Below are positions 16,950 to 25,911 of a DNA stretch of 64,000 nt, piece after piece. Position numbers and translations under genes: made by a program. The stretch is from Aquiluna sp. (lineage in GTDB: Bacteria > Actinomycetota > Actinomycetes > Actinomycetales > Microbacteriaceae): NCBI GenBank assembly GCA_028095925.1, contig JAOHCW010000005.1:1-64000 (forward strand). The letters run 5' to 3'. A model generated the notes under the pieces. It had not been told where the DNA came from and searched no databases. It worked only from the letters and a program-made list of their open reading frames with translations. Position 1 is the stretch's first letter. Every line of letters begins with the position of its first letter.

Positions 16950-17965
16950 AGCGGCTCAGCGCCTATTTGCTTGCAGATCTCTGCCGCAATCTCAATTCCG
17001 GCGATAACTTCACTTGCTGGGTGAACCTCAGACTCGACCCTGCCTTCTGACACATACTTTGCAAACCAGGTTGTCTGGTAGCTGAGCCCATCGTGCCCCC
17101 TTACAGGCGTTTCGTCACGCCAGACTTGCTCCTCGAAGTAGAGCTCCTTGTCGCGCAGCCTGATACCTGAGGGCACGAAAAACGGCTCATCAACCACGAC
17201 CACGCCGTTTTCGAAGGAGCAGCTGGCGTTCGTGGGCAGGGTGGCAATACCTGATGCAGTTATTTGGGCCCTGGCACCGGACTCGTAGTGGAGAACCGAG
17301 TGGCTCTCCTCGTCAAGGCCGTTATGGTGAAGCTTTCCTGTGGCAGTGAGGCTGGTGGGATTCCCCAAAAACTGCTGTGACATTGCAATTGGGTAGATGC
17401 CCATGTCATAGACGATGCTTCCCCCGCCCTTTTGCCACAGCCTTTTGATGTGGCGATTATCAACTGAGAAGTTGGCTGCAAAGAGCTGGGGCTTGCCAAG
17501 CTCGCCAGAGGCCAGAAGCTTTCGGATTATTGTGCTCTGAGGTAAATACCTCGTCCACATAGCCTCCATTGCCAGGAGACCTTTTTCTTTGGCGAGAGCA
17601 AAGATCTCCTTTGCATGCTCAGGCAATACGGTGATGGGTTTTTCAACCAGAACGTGCTTACCCGCGTTTAGCGCGAGCATCGCGTGCTCGTAGTGCTCAG
17701 ATTGCCAGCTTGAGATGTAGATGGCATCTATTTCGTCATCGGCTACGAGCGTCTCGTAGCTATCGTGCACTTTTGGGATCTGAAACTTCTTGGCAAACTC
17801 ATCCGCTCTGCCGGGGGTTCTAGATGCCACTGCGTGGAAAGACTGTGCTGTGTGTTTTTGGCCTGCAGAGACGAAGACCTCGGCGATGCCTCCCGGGCCG
17901 ATGACTCCCCATTTGAGGCTGGGAACGCTTGCTGGGTCAATAATCTCGGGCTCTGGAATGTTCAT
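16946..17965 (-). CDS. Gfo/Idh/MocA family oxidoreductase
   Basis: A 339-residue NAD(P)-dependent dehydrogenase. The N-terminal Rossmann motif is GVIGPGGIAEVF, and the family hallmark VLVEKPIT (EKP with the catalytic-site Lys) falls near residue 100. The C-terminal domain is the usual alpha/beta substrate-binding fold. Substrates of this family are sugars, inositols, dihydrodiols or biliverdin; none can be assigned here. The ATG is preceded by TAGACT and 6 nt. It stands alone between fadB and tRNA-Gly. Confidence 0.9.
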   Translation of the reverse strand: MNIPEPEIIDPASVPSLKWGVIGPGGIAEVFVSAGQKHTAQSFHAVASRTPGRADEFAKKFQIPKVHDSYETLVADDEIDAIYISSWQSEHYEHAMLALNAGKHVLVEKPITVLPEHAKEIFALAKEKGLLAMEAMWTRYLPQSTIIRKLLASGELGKPQLFAANFSVDNRHIKRLWQKGGGSIVYDMGIYPIAMSQQFLGNPTSLTATGKLHHNGLDEESHSVLHYESGARAQITASGIATLPTNASCSFENGVVVVDEPFFVPSGIRLRDKELYFEEQVWRDETPVRGHDGLSYQTTWFAKYVSEGRVESEVHPASEVIAGIEIAAEICKQIGAEPL

Positions 17966-17971
17966 CGCTCG

Positions 17972-17977
17972 AGTCTA
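17972..17977 (-). promoter_or_regulatory. Leaderless -10 of the Gfo/Idh/MocA gene
   Basis: On the minus strand TAGACT is followed by 6 nt and the ATG at 17965. Confidence 0.5.
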
Positions 17978-18000
17978 TTTAGCCCCTGCTTGATGGTGGC

Positions 18001-18006
18001 TAGAAT
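18001..18006 (+). promoter_or_regulatory. Candidate -10 of tRNA-Gly
   Basis: TAGAAT lies 10 nt before the tRNA 5' end. The matching -35 position (TTTAGC, 17978-17983) is weak. Confidence 0.35.
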
Positions 18007-18016
18007 CAGAGAACTC

Positions 18017-18087
18017 GCGAGTGTAGTTCAATGGCAGAACTCCAGCTTCCCAAGCTGGTGGCGCGGGTTCGATTCCCGTCACTCGCT
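18017..18087 (+). tRNA. tRNA-Gly (CCC)
   Basis: A 71-nt cloverleaf. The acceptor stem GCGAGTG pairs with CACTCGC, discriminator T18087. The anticodon arm is CCAGC-TTCCCAA-GCTGG with anticodon CCC, and the T arm is GCGGG-TTCGATT-CCCGT. No CCA is encoded. The convergent esterase gene stops 7 nt downstream. There is no duplicated 3' end near this tRNA. Confidence 0.95.
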
Positions 18088-18094
18088 CTAGCTT

Positions 18095-19039
18095 CTAGCC
18101 GATGAGCCGCTTTATGGCTGCAAGTCGAGTGTTCCAAATGGTTTTGCTTAGAGAGGCATCCGGAGCAAAAACCTCGGAAGCGTGATATGCGCCAGGCCAA
18201 AGGTGGAATTCCACTTGAACGCCTGCTTCAGCCAGACGCTTGGCAAATTGGATATCTTCATCTCTGAACATGTCGAGTTCGCCAACATCGATAAACGCGG
18301 GTGGGAGGCCAGACAAGTTAGTTGCTCTTGCGGGAGCAGAATACTGGTCCGCTTCCTTTCCCCCCAGATACCAGTTCCAAGCCTCTACAGAGCCAGCACG
18401 ATCCCATATTCCAACATCCGTGATTAGTTTCGAAGATTCGGACTCATTCGTATCGTCAATCATCGGGTAGATCGGAACCATGTAGGCAAAGTTTGGCCCA
18501 CCTCTATCTCTCGCCATTAGAACCACAGCGAGTGTTAGGCCACCTCCAGCAGATTGACCGTAGATTCCAATGTTCTTTGCATCGATTCCCAGATCGGCAG
18601 CATTTTGAAACACCCAATTTGCAGCGGCAAAGCAGTCTTCAGGAGCGGCGGGGTAGGGGTTTTCAGGAGCTTTTCTGTAGTCAACGGAGGCGATCACTGC
18701 GCCTAGTTGGTCCGCCATCATTTGGCAGGTGCCGTCTTCACCGTCAAGGCCACCCATTATCATTCCGCCGCCATGGATGTAAATGATCCCAGGTGCAGGC
18801 TTGGTCACATTCTTCGGTGAGTAAATTCTGACCGCGAGCTCTCCATCGGGCCCTGGGGCTACGTGATTTGAAATCTCAACATTGGGATTCGGGGGTACAG
18901 GGGTGGCCGCTAGCATCTGACTCAGTACTTCTCGACGCTGCACAATGTCTGGAATCGCATTGAATCCTCCAGGCATTACTTGCAGAAGCCCCTCAAGTGG
19001 AATTCTTGACTCCGCATCAATTCTGTCTCGAATGCTCAT
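18095..19039 (-). CDS. Alpha/beta hydrolase, hormone-sensitive-lipase-type esterase
   Basis: A 314-residue esterase of the HSL (family IV) type. The oxyanion-hole motif HGGGMIMGG is near residue 90. The nucleophile elbow is GQSAGG, the acid is in VGELDMFRDED and the histidine in WPGAYHASE. GGAG precedes the ATG. The enzyme likely hydrolyses short or medium acyl esters in the cytoplasm. It is the last gene of a leftward group with the SDR and IclR genes, separated by a 71-nt gap. Confidence 0.9.
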   Translation of the reverse strand: MSIRDRIDAESRIPLEGLLQVMPGGFNAIPDIVQRREVLSQMLAATPVPPNPNVEISNHVAPGPDGELAVRIYSPKNVTKPAPGIIYIHGGGMIMGGLDGEDGTCQMMADQLGAVIASVDYRKAPENPYPAAPEDCFAAANWVFQNAADLGIDAKNIGIYGQSAGGGLTLAVVLMARDRGGPNFAYMVPIYPMIDDTNESESSKLITDVGIWDRAGSVEAWNWYLGGKEADQYSAPARATNLSGLPPAFIDVGELDMFRDEDIQFAKRLAEAGVQVEFHLWPGAYHASEVFAPDASLSKTIWNTRLAAIKRLIG

Positions 19040-19110
19040 CTTGATCTCCTTTGCTCAATTGCTACTACGAGCATAAGTGAGAATGGCCTGCGTCAGCCAG
19101 CCTTCCGTCG

Positions 19111-19926
19111 CTAGCGTTTAGCGAGCCAGAGGATAAAAGCATCTAGCCAACGTCTGGGCATCAAGTAGAAAACCACCTTGAGGGCTCTGACGTCCCAGCT
19201 AGCGGGGTAGTGCCCTCTTGGCTTTGGGCTAGTTGCAGCCTTTAGCATTTTGTTTACAACCTTTTCTGGCCCAGGAGAGATGCGATACATTCCACCCAGC
19301 CACTTGTTTACTCCGCGCATCACGGTGTCGTATTCGCTCACAGACCTGCCATCCTCAAGCAGCCCAAAGGCAACTGCACCGAACCCTGTCTTTGAGGTCC
19401 CAGGTTCGATAGTTGAAACGAAGATTCCTAGCTCTCGCACCTCTTGCCTAAGAGCATTAGCCACTGCCTTCATCGAGTGCTTTGTCGCCGCATACCAACC
19501 GAGGCCAGCAAGGGAAACGTGCGCGACGACTGAGGTGGTGATGAGAATCCGTCCCGAGCGCTGCTTCCGCATCTGGGGCAGAGCCGCCCTTATGCAGGCC
19601 TCAACACCAAAGACGTTCGCGGCAAATATCTGCTGAACCTGCTCACTGGTCATCTCCTCGACAGTGGAGAAGTTGCCAAAGCCCGCATTTGCCACAAGCA
19701 GGTCTATCCGGCCCTCTTTCTTGATGACTTTGTCAATTGCGGCCTTAGTCTTTTTGGCGTCCGTGACATCGAGAGTGACAGGCACCGCACCAAACTCCTT
19801 TGTTAGCGCGACAGCCTTTGAATCCTTATCGGCCGCATAGATAATCCAGCCGCGACTTACGAGTTTTTTTGAGAGCTCGAGTCCAAATCCGGAGGCTCCT
19901 CCGGTGATAAAGCCAACTTGGGTCAT
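19111..19926 (-). CDS. Short-chain dehydrogenase/reductase
   Basis: A 271-residue SDR. The cofactor motif is TGGASGFG near the N-terminus, followed by the LVANAGFG (NAG) motif. The catalytic serine is in ITTSVV and the YAATK motif provides Tyr and Lys. An extended C-terminus (~40 residues, LKVVFYLMPRRWLDAFILWLAKR) is hydrophobic and may touch the membrane. The gene lies 18 nt downstream of the IclR gene and is probably co-transcribed with it. Substrate unknown. Confidence 0.88.
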   Translation of the reverse strand: MTQVGFITGGASGFGLELSKKLVSRGWIIYAADKDSKAVALTKEFGAVPVTLDVTDAKKTKAAIDKVIKKEGRIDLLVANAGFGNFSTVEEMTSEQVQQIFAANVFGVEACIRAALPQMRKQRSGRILITTSVVAHVSLAGLGWYAATKHSMKAVANALRQEVRELGIFVSTIEPGTSKTGFGAVAFGLLEDGRSVSEYDTVMRGVNKWLGGMYRISPGPEKVVNKMLKAATSPKPRGHYPASWDVRALKVVFYLMPRRWLDAFILWLAKR

Positions 19927-19944
19927 AGTTGAATCATTTCACGG

Positions 19945-20784
19945 TTAGGCGGGACCAACAATAGGTGCCCCTAGGTCCATGGAGAGCCTAAGAGCGGCAC
20001 CAGATACGAACTGACCCAGCTGGTCGGTTTGGTCGCCAATTCGATCGTATGAAGCACCAACACTGATCGCTGCGACAACTACGTTGCTTGAGTCTCGAAC
20101 CGGTGCGGCCGCATCGATGATCCCGCTCTGAAACTCGTCACTAATTGCATAACCGAGGTCCCGAACCTCTTGCAGCATGGCCATAAATTGTTTCAGGCTT
20201 CTGGCGGGCCTGCGGGCCCGCTTTGTTTTCGGGTTAATGGGCTCCGGTGGGTCGGGAAGGTCAATCGTAAGAATTGGCAGCGGGTCGTCAAGCGCATGTT
20301 CCTGCCACCACAGTTTAATCTCACTGTCAGTTAGCCCTGCGAGCATTGCTCGGCCTGAAGCGGTTATGCCGGCGTTGGAGAGGATGCCGTCCCAACCAGA
20401 GCGGCGGACTGCATCGGCAGCCACCACCGTTTTTACCGTTAATACCCGACCGCCCCTGAGAACGCTGAGGTGAGCGGTCTCTTGAACCTGCGCAACCAGC
20501 TCCGCAAGGCGGGATTCTGCTTGGAGAGCGAGGTGGGCCTCCCTGGTGCGCATAGACAGTGAGTAAAAGCGGTGACCGAGCGCATATCTCTTGCTCTTAG
20601 CGTCCCTGTCAACCAGTCCGGTAGCGGCGAGAGTGCTCAGCACCCTAGAAATCTGACCCTTGTCCCGGCCTGTTATTTCGGCAACACGATTTACTCCGAG
20701 ACCGCCCTGGGTAAAGGACTCGGCAAGGGATAAAGCCTCAATCACCTCGAGGTCTCGTGTAAGTCCGGAGCTGTGAGTGCGCAT
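19945..20784 (-). CDS. IclR-family transcriptional regulator
   Basis: A 279-residue regulator. An N-terminal winged helix-turn-helix (VNRVAEITGRDKGQISRVLSTL) is followed by the IclR effector domain. It is transcribed divergently from the osmoprotectant transporter lipoprotein gene across a ~97-bp spacer with an inverted repeat. It may control that transporter, its own SDR and esterase neighbours, or both. The ATG is preceded by TAGGTT and 6 nt. The insert NPKTKRARRPARSLKQ in the effector domain is unusually basic. Confidence 0.88.
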   Translation of the reverse strand: MRTHSSGLTRDLEVIEALSLAESFTQGGLGVNRVAEITGRDKGQISRVLSTLAATGLVDRDAKSKRYALGHRFYSLSMRTREAHLALQAESRLAELVAQVQETAHLSVLRGGRVLTVKTVVAADAVRRSGWDGILSNAGITASGRAMLAGLTDSEIKLWWQEHALDDPLPILTIDLPDPPEPINPKTKRARRPARSLKQFMAMLQEVRDLGYAISDEFQSGIIDAAAPVRDSSNVVVAAISVGASYDRIGDQTDQLGQFVSGAALRLSMDLGAPIVGPA

Positions 20785-20790
20785 ATCCCC

Positions 20791-20823
20791 AACCTAACCC
20801 AAATAGTTGATATTTGCACAACT
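20791..20823. promoter_or_regulatory. IclR/transporter divergent control region
   Basis: On the minus strand TAGGTT (20791-20796) is a leaderless -10 for the IclR gene. Immediately beside it, AGTTG (20805-20809) and CAACT (20819-20823) form a 5-bp inverted repeat with a 9-nt centre, a plausible half-site pair for the adjacent regulator. Confidence 0.35.
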
Positions 20824-20881
20824 CGATTTAGTGAGACCCCGTGCCTCCGCCTACCCTAAGGGCAAACCAAAGGAGAGAAGC

Positions 20882-21838
20882 ATGAAGCATTCTAAGAAAT
20901 TCTCAATGTTGGCGATTGGCGCTGTTGCAGCGCTGGCGCTTTCAGGATGCGCCGCTTCGGACGAGTCAAGCTCAGGCGGAACTCTTTCGGAGTATGACCT
21001 ATCAGGCGTATCTATTGCTGTCGGATCAAAGGACTTCGACGAGCAGCTAATTCTTGGCGAGATGATGGTTGCAGCTTTTGAGGCTGCAGGCGCAGAGGTG
21101 GACAACAAGGTAAACCTCGGTGGCACCAACGTCGCTCGCGCAGCACTCGAGTCGGGTGAGATTGACATCTACATGGAGTACAACGGCACCGGCTGGACCG
21201 TCCACCTAGGACAGTCCGACCCAAGCTTTGACCCAGAGGTCCTCACCTCAGGCGTTCGTGATATGGACCTGGCCGAGAACGGCATTGTCTGGGTTGGTCG
21301 CTCGCCATTCAACAACACCTACGGATTCGCATCGAGCCCAGAGGTGACAGAGGCTAACGGTGGAGCATTCGATCTGAAGTCGATGATGGAGTATGTCCGA
21401 GACAACTCTGACGCCGTGGTCTGCATGGAGTCTGAGTTCCCAAGCCGTCCTGACGGCCTGATTCTCACCGAGACCCACGCCGGAATCGATCTGCCGGACA
21501 ACCAGCAGCTCATTCTCGACACCGGAATCATCTACACCGAGACCGCAAACAACAACTGCGACTTCGGTGAGGTATTCACCACTGACGGCCGTATTCCGGC
21601 ACTTGGACTGACTCTGGTAACTGACCCAGGCGTAAACATTTTGTACAACGTCTCGGGAACCATCCGTCAGGACAAGTACAACGAGGCCCCTGAGGCATTC
21701 GATGGCATCATCGAGGCTGTCCTCGCCCCACTAGACAACATCAAGATGGCCGAGCTCAACGGCAAGGTATCTGCAGAGGGTGAAGACCCAGGTGATGTCG
21801 CAAGGCAGTTCCTGGTCGACGAAGGTCTAATCGACTAG
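20882..21838 (+). CDS. opuCC: Osmoprotectant (glycine betaine/choline) ABC transporter, substrate-binding lipoprotein
   Basis: A 318-residue lipoprotein with a lipobox LALSGC at Cys23, so it is anchored outside the membrane. The mature part is the OpuCC/ProX-OsmF type: GSKDFDEQLILGEMM and YMEYNGTGWT are typical binding-fold segments. The ATG at 20882 follows AAAGGAGAGAAG and is preferred over a longer frame from 20807, which would place a non-signal sequence before the lipobox. Next comes a four-gene transporter operon (binding protein, permease, ATPase, permease). Quaternary amine uptake is inferred from family; the exact ligand is not. Confidence 0.9.
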   Translation: MKHSKKFSMLAIGAVAALALSGCAASDESSSGGTLSEYDLSGVSIAVGSKDFDEQLILGEMMVAAFEAAGAEVDNKVNLGGTNVARAALESGEIDIYMEYNGTGWTVHLGQSDPSFDPEVLTSGVRDMDLAENGIVWVGRSPFNNTYGFASSPEVTEANGGAFDLKSMMEYVRDNSDAVVCMESEFPSRPDGLILTETHAGIDLPDNQQLILDTGIIYTETANNNCDFGEVFTTDGRIPALGLTLVTDPGVNILYNVSGTIRQDKYNEAPEAFDGIIEAVLAPLDNIKMAELNGKVSAEGEDPGDVARQFLVDEGLID

Positions 21839-21845
21839 TAGACAG

Positions 21846-22502
21846 TTGGACTCTCTACTAAGCCTTCTTGAATTTGCTCTTGCTCGTCAGGAGCAGGTTC
21901 TAGAAGCATTAGCCCAACACGCGGGCTATGTGGTTTCGGTGCTGGTGACGGCTGGCGTTTTTGCCATCGTCACCGGCATCGTGACCAGACGTAACCAGCT
22001 TGCAAGGGAGCTGGCTCTTTCTATTGCGTCGGTCTTTTTGACAATTCCTTCCCTTGCGCTATTTGTGATTTTTATCCCGCTTGTCGGACTGGGCTTCGCC
22101 CCTTCCTTCATTGCGCTGTTTTTGTATTCGCTACTGCCGATCCTTCGAAACACCATTACGGGTCTCGACGGCATTGACCCGGGGGTGCTCGAGAGCGCAA
22201 AAGGCATGGGGCTAAGTCCGCTGCAGGTGCTGCTCAGGGTTGAATTGCCCCTGGCCTGGCCTGTGATACTTGCGGGAATTCGGGTTTCCTCGATGCTTAT
22301 CGTTGGCATCGCAGCTATCGCCACCTTGGTAGCCGGTGGTGGCCTTGGTGACTTTATAAAGAGCGGGCTAGCCCGCTTACCGCTTCCCAACTCACTAGAG
22401 GCAATCTGGCTGGGAACCATTTTGTGCCTTCTGTTGGCACTTGTAATTGACCTAATTCTTCAGGCCGCAAGATTGGCCACTATCTCGAAGGGAATTCGAT
22501 GA
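21846..22502 (+). CDS. opuCB: Osmoprotectant ABC transporter permease
   Basis: A 218-residue membrane protein with five or six helices. It carries the binding-protein-dependent permease EAA-like loop, seen as GLDGIDPGVLESAKGMGLSPLQVLLRVELPLAWPVILAG. It pairs with the second permease at 23621 to form the channel. The start is a TTG 7 nt after the lipoprotein stop. The end overlaps the ATPase ATG by 4 bp. Confidence 0.9.
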   Translation: MDSLLSLLEFALARQEQVLEALAQHAGYVVSVLVTAGVFAIVTGIVTRRNQLARELALSIASVFLTIPSLALFVIFIPLVGLGFAPSFIALFLYSLLPILRNTITGLDGIDPGVLESAKGMGLSPLQVLLRVELPLAWPVILAGIRVSSMLIVGIAAIATLVAGGGLGDFIKSGLARLPLPNSLEAIWLGTILCLLLALVIDLILQAARLATISKGIR

Positions 22503-23617
22503 GCGAACCGCTAATCCGATTGGAGAGCGTCAGTAAGAGCTACGGCTCAGGGGCTGAACCTGCTGTCAAGAAGCTAACCCTGGAGGTTGAAAAGGGTGAG
22601 GTGTTGGTTCTGGTTGGACCATCCGGCTGCGGCAAGAGCACGACGCTGAGATTGATAAACCGTCTAATTGAACCCACCTCGGGAAAGATTTTCTTGAACG
22701 GGGAAGACGTTACAGACGTTGACCCTTCTGAGCTCAGAAGAAAGATCGGCTATGTGATTCAGCAGGTTGGGCTCTTTCCCCATCGAACCATCGCGGAGAA
22801 CATTGCTACCGTGCCTAAGCTCTTGGGTTGGGACAAGGACAAGATCGAAAGTCGTATTGACGAGATGCTGGAGCTTGTCTCCATGGACCCCGAAACCTAT
22901 CGGGACCGCTACCCCAAGGAGCTCTCTGGCGGCCAGGCACAGCGCGTCGGTGTTGCCAGGGCGCTTGCTGCCGACCCAGATGTGCTTTTGATGGATGAGC
23001 CTTTTGGCGCAATTGACCCAATCACCAGGGACCGCCTGCAGAACGAGTTTTTGAGATTGCAGCAGGAGCTAAAGAAAACCATCGTCTTCGTCACTCACGA
23101 CATTGATGAGGCCATCAAGATGGGTAACCGCATTGCGATTCTTCGAGAGGGTAGCGAGATCGCGCAGCTCGATACCCCAGAGGCCATCCTGTCTCATCCA
23201 GCGGACGAGTTTGTAGAGAGCTTCCTCGGATCGGGTGCGATTCTGAAGGGCCTAACCCTGAAAAAGGTTCGTGACATCGACCTGCATCAGGTTCCGACCC
23301 TCACTGCCCCCGTTGCCAGAGACCAGGCACTTCAGGCACTTCAGGAGTCCCCAGATCAGGTTGCGGTGCTGCTCGATGACAAAGAGCAACCAACAAGGTG
23401 GATTGATGAGAAGGCACTAAACCGCACCTCTCAGCCCATCGAGAAAAGCGGTAGGCCGGTAACTGTGAACCTGCAGCCAGAGGACACCCTGCAGGACGCA
23501 CTGACCACCATGCTTCAGTCGTCGGTGGGTATGGCTGTAGTGACTGACCGCAAAGGCAAGTACCTGGGCTGCTGCACAATCGAGTCGCTCGCGAAGCTGA
23601 TTATGAGCGAGGGATAA
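22499..23617 (+). CDS. opuCA: Osmoprotectant ABC transporter ATPase with CBS domains
   Basis: A 372-residue protein. Walker A GPSGCGKST is near residue 40, the signature LSGGQ is followed by AQRVGVARAL, and Walker B is VLLMDEPFGAID. From about residue 250 the C-terminal part contains paired CBS-type sequence (ALQALQESPDQVAVLL; DALTTMLQSSVGMAVVTD). In OpuA/OpuC ATPases such domains sense ionic strength or nucleotides, which supports an osmoregulated transporter. Confidence 0.92.
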   Translation: MSEPLIRLESVSKSYGSGAEPAVKKLTLEVEKGEVLVLVGPSGCGKSTTLRLINRLIEPTSGKIFLNGEDVTDVDPSELRRKIGYVIQQVGLFPHRTIAENIATVPKLLGWDKDKIESRIDEMLELVSMDPETYRDRYPKELSGGQAQRVGVARALAADPDVLLMDEPFGAIDPITRDRLQNEFLRLQQELKKTIVFVTHDIDEAIKMGNRIAILREGSEIAQLDTPEAILSHPADEFVESFLGSGAILKGLTLKKVRDIDLHQVPTLTAPVARDQALQALQESPDQVAVLLDDKEQPTRWIDEKALNRTSQPIEKSGRPVTVNLQPEDTLQDALTTMLQSSVGMAVVTDRKGKYLGCCTIESLAKLIMSEG

Positions 23618-23620
23618 CCC

Positions 23621-24382
23621 TTGTCAACTATCAGCCCGAACCTTTCAAACCGCACACCTCTAAGTGAGCGGTTAGATCTGATCGTTTCGCCCATCTTTGC
23701 GGTGATACTCGGGATTATTGGCACAGCGGTCTGGCTTTACTCCGACATTGATTCGATTACCGAGGACATTCTTGCCCCGGAGAAACTGCAGCGCCAGCTT
23801 GGCGAGACCCTCTTGCTTGGCTTTTCCTCATCGATACTTGTGATTTTGGTGGCGATTCCACTTGGCATTGTCGTCACTAGAAAGGGCTTCCCAAGGCTCA
23901 AGAACTTCCTAGTTGACACCCTTGGGTTAGCCCAGGCTCTTCCCGCCTACGGCCTGATTGTGATCTTCTTCTCATTCATGGGCGCCGGCATCACTACCGT
24001 AATCTTTGCCCTTGCAACGTTCTCTCTTTTGCCAGTGCTCCGAAACACCATCGTGGGGCTGGAGCAGGTGGACAAGTCGGTCATTGATGCCGGTCGCGGG
24101 ATGGGCTATACCTCGAGGCAGATTTTGATGAAGATCGAGCTGCCACTTTCTGTGGAGGTCATAATTGCCGGCATCCGCACCGCCATCGTCATCAACGTTG
24201 GCATGTCGGCGCTCGCCTTTCTTGTGGGCGGCGGAGGGCTCGGTGAGACGATCAACTCGGGTCTAAAACTTGACCGCGGACCGGCAATCCTTATCGGTGC
24301 CGTGATGGTGGCGATCCTGGCCCTGGTGTTTGACTTCCTGAGCGCCCTGGCTCAGAAGTATCTAAAGCCCAAGGGGCTATAA
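23621..24382 (+). CDS. opuCD: Osmoprotectant ABC transporter second permease
   Basis: A 253-residue permease with about six helices and the EAA-like loop GLEQVDKSVIDAGRGMGYTSRQILMKIELPLSVEV. It has a longer hydrophilic N-terminus than the first permease. It is the last gene of the operon, and a strong hairpin terminator overlaps its stop codon. The start is a TTG at 23621, 3 nt after the ATPase stop. Confidence 0.9.
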   Translation: MSTISPNLSNRTPLSERLDLIVSPIFAVILGIIGTAVWLYSDIDSITEDILAPEKLQRQLGETLLLGFSSSILVILVAIPLGIVVTRKGFPRLKNFLVDTLGLAQALPAYGLIVIFFSFMGAGITTVIFALATFSLLPVLRNTIVGLEQVDKSVIDAGRGMGYTSRQILMKIELPLSVEVIIAGIRTAIVINVGMSALAFLVGGGGLGETINSGLKLDRGPAILIGAVMVAILALVFDFLSALAQKYLKPKGL

Positions 24383-24420
24383 AAAAGCGGGCTAGGTTTC
24401 CCCAGCCCGCCTCTTTAGTT
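24381..24420. terminator. Terminator between transporter operon and convergent ABC-2 operon
   Basis: GCGGGCT (24387-24393) and AGCCCGC (24404-24410), with A6 before and CTCTTT after. The A-run and T-run allow use in both directions, and two convergent operons end on either side. Confidence 0.8.
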
Positions 24421-24424
24421 GTCT

Positions 24425-25204
24425 CTATTCGATGTCTCGCCTGAGGCTCGTGGCAATTGCCAGGCCGGCAAACACCGCGCCATAGCCCAGCAGCACAACC
24501 GTTGCGGTTAGTGGTGGAAGGTAGGCGGAGGTATCTATGCCGAACTCCGGAGCGTCGATGTCCAGTGCCAGCATGGCTGTAATTAGACCAACTGGTAGAT
24601 ACTTTCCAGCGTCTGGGGCCAGAGCCAACAGGATCGGATCAATTACGAAGAGGTAGATGAGGGCTCCTGTAATCGCTAGCATCTGGTTTCTGATCAAGGT
24701 TCCCAGCGCCACACCTACGATTCCAAGGATTGCGCCCGATACCACTGCCGCGAGCAAAGTATTGATAAACACCTCGTTTGTCGGACTTGCGGCATCTGGG
24801 AAGAATGAGAGAGCTATCCAACCGGCGGCCAGGCCTGCAGCGGTTGCGATAACCATCACAAGCATGCCCCCGATGGCAGCGATAGCGAGCTTGGTTGCTA
24901 GCACCGTGCCACGCTTTGGAGCCGTCAGGAAGGTGGCAACAGCGGTTCCGTGTCGGAACTCGCCTGACATCAACATGATGCCGATGATGATCGCGAAGAA
25001 GTAGCCCGAGATGGCGTTGGCGTAAACCGCATCAACAGCCTGGGTCTGGTCAAGTCCCAGCCCGAAGCCCGAATCGGGGTTGTCCAGGATTACTGGGGTG
25101 ACCGCAGTACCTAGGCCAGCTACCAGGATTGCTCCGATTAGTAGACCCCAGTGTGCTCGGGCGTAGATCAGCTTGCGCCATTCAGATTTCAGCAGTGCTC
25201 CCAT
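24425..25204 (-). CDS. ABC-2 type transporter permease
   Basis: A 259-residue integral membrane protein with six hydrophobic segments. The first cytosolic stretch is LLKSEWRKLIYARAHWGLL, and GEFRHGTAVATFLTAPKRGTVLATKL is the conserved ABC-2 amphipathic region. Its start overlaps the ATPase stop by 1 bp. Together they form an export or drug/peptide-resistance-type transporter, substrate unknown. Confidence 0.88.
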   Translation of the reverse strand: MGALLKSEWRKLIYARAHWGLLIGAILVAGLGTAVTPVILDNPDSGFGLGLDQTQAVDAVYANAISGYFFAIIIGIMLMSGEFRHGTAVATFLTAPKRGTVLATKLAIAAIGGMLVMVIATAAGLAAGWIALSFFPDAASPTNEVFINTLLAAVVSGAILGIVGVALGTLIRNQMLAITGALIYLFVIDPILLALAPDAGKYLPVGLITAMLALDIDAPEFGIDTSAYLPPLTATVVLLGYGAVFAGLAIATSLRRDIE

Positions 25205-25911
25205 TACAGCTCACCTCCGGTTAGTGCCAAGAAGGCGTCTTCTAAGCTGCCGTCTCCAATGACTTCTTTCATTGATCCCGAGGCAATTAGCTTTCCCTTA
25301 TTGATGATGATCACGTCGTCAACCGTGTTTTGCATCTCAGCAAGCTGATGCGAGGAAACCAGGATTGTCCGGCCACCCTCCGCAAGCTTCCTAAGAAACT
25401 TTCTCAGCCAGGCAATTCCTGCAGGGTCTAGGCCGTTGGCAGGCTCATCCAGAATTAGAATCTCTGGGTCACCAAGGATGGCTCCAGCGAGTGCTAAACG
25501 TTGCTTCATTCCCAGCGAATAGTTCTTCATCCGCTTTCCGGCAGCGTCCTTTAGCTCGACCATTTCCAATACTTCATCAACTCTCGAGTCCGGTATTCCG
25601 GCCGCCGCGGCAACGACCCTAAGGTTTTGCTTGCCAGTGAGGGCAGGATGAAATCCTCGGCTATCTAATACTGTCCCCACCTTGCTGAGTGGGTTATCGA
25701 GATCGCGATAACGCTTGTCAAATATCGTTGCGCTGCCGCTGGTGGGGGCCGCAAGCCCGACCAGGCAGCGCAGTGCTGTCGACTTCCCAGCACCGTTAGG
25801 TCCCAAGAAACCCGTGATGCGCCCTTTGGCAATGTTGGCCGTCAAGTTGTCCACGGCATTTTGCTTGCCATAGGTTTTTACCAGGCCAGAAATGGCAATT
25901 GCAGTAGTCAT
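25204..25911 (-). CDS. ABC transporter ATP-binding protein (ABC-2 partner)
   Basis: A 235-residue ATPase. Walker A GPNGAGKST is near residue 40, the signature is YSLGMKQRLALA and Walker B is ILILDEPANGLDPAGI. It belongs to the CcmA/drug-export subgroup and overlaps the permease gene downstream, so the pair forms one exporter. It is divergent from ppiA across 67 bp. Confidence 0.92.
   Translation of the reverse strand: MTTAIAISGLVKTYGKQNAVDNLTANIAKGRITGFLGPNGAGKSTALRCLVGLAAPTSGSATIFDKRYRDLDNPLSKVGTVLDSRGFHPALTGKQNLRVVAAAAGIPDSRVDEVLEMVELKDAAGKRMKNYSLGMKQRLALAGAILGDPEILILDEPANGLDPAGIAWLRKFLRKLAEGGRTILVSSHQLAEMQNTVDDVIIINKGKLIASGSMKEVIGDGSLEDAFLALTGGEL

Noticed and set aside
20807-20881. N-terminal extension of the osmoprotectant lipoprotein from a TTG at 20807.
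   Set aside because: It would put 25 non-signal residues before a standard lipoprotein signal. AAAGGAG precedes the ATG at 20882.
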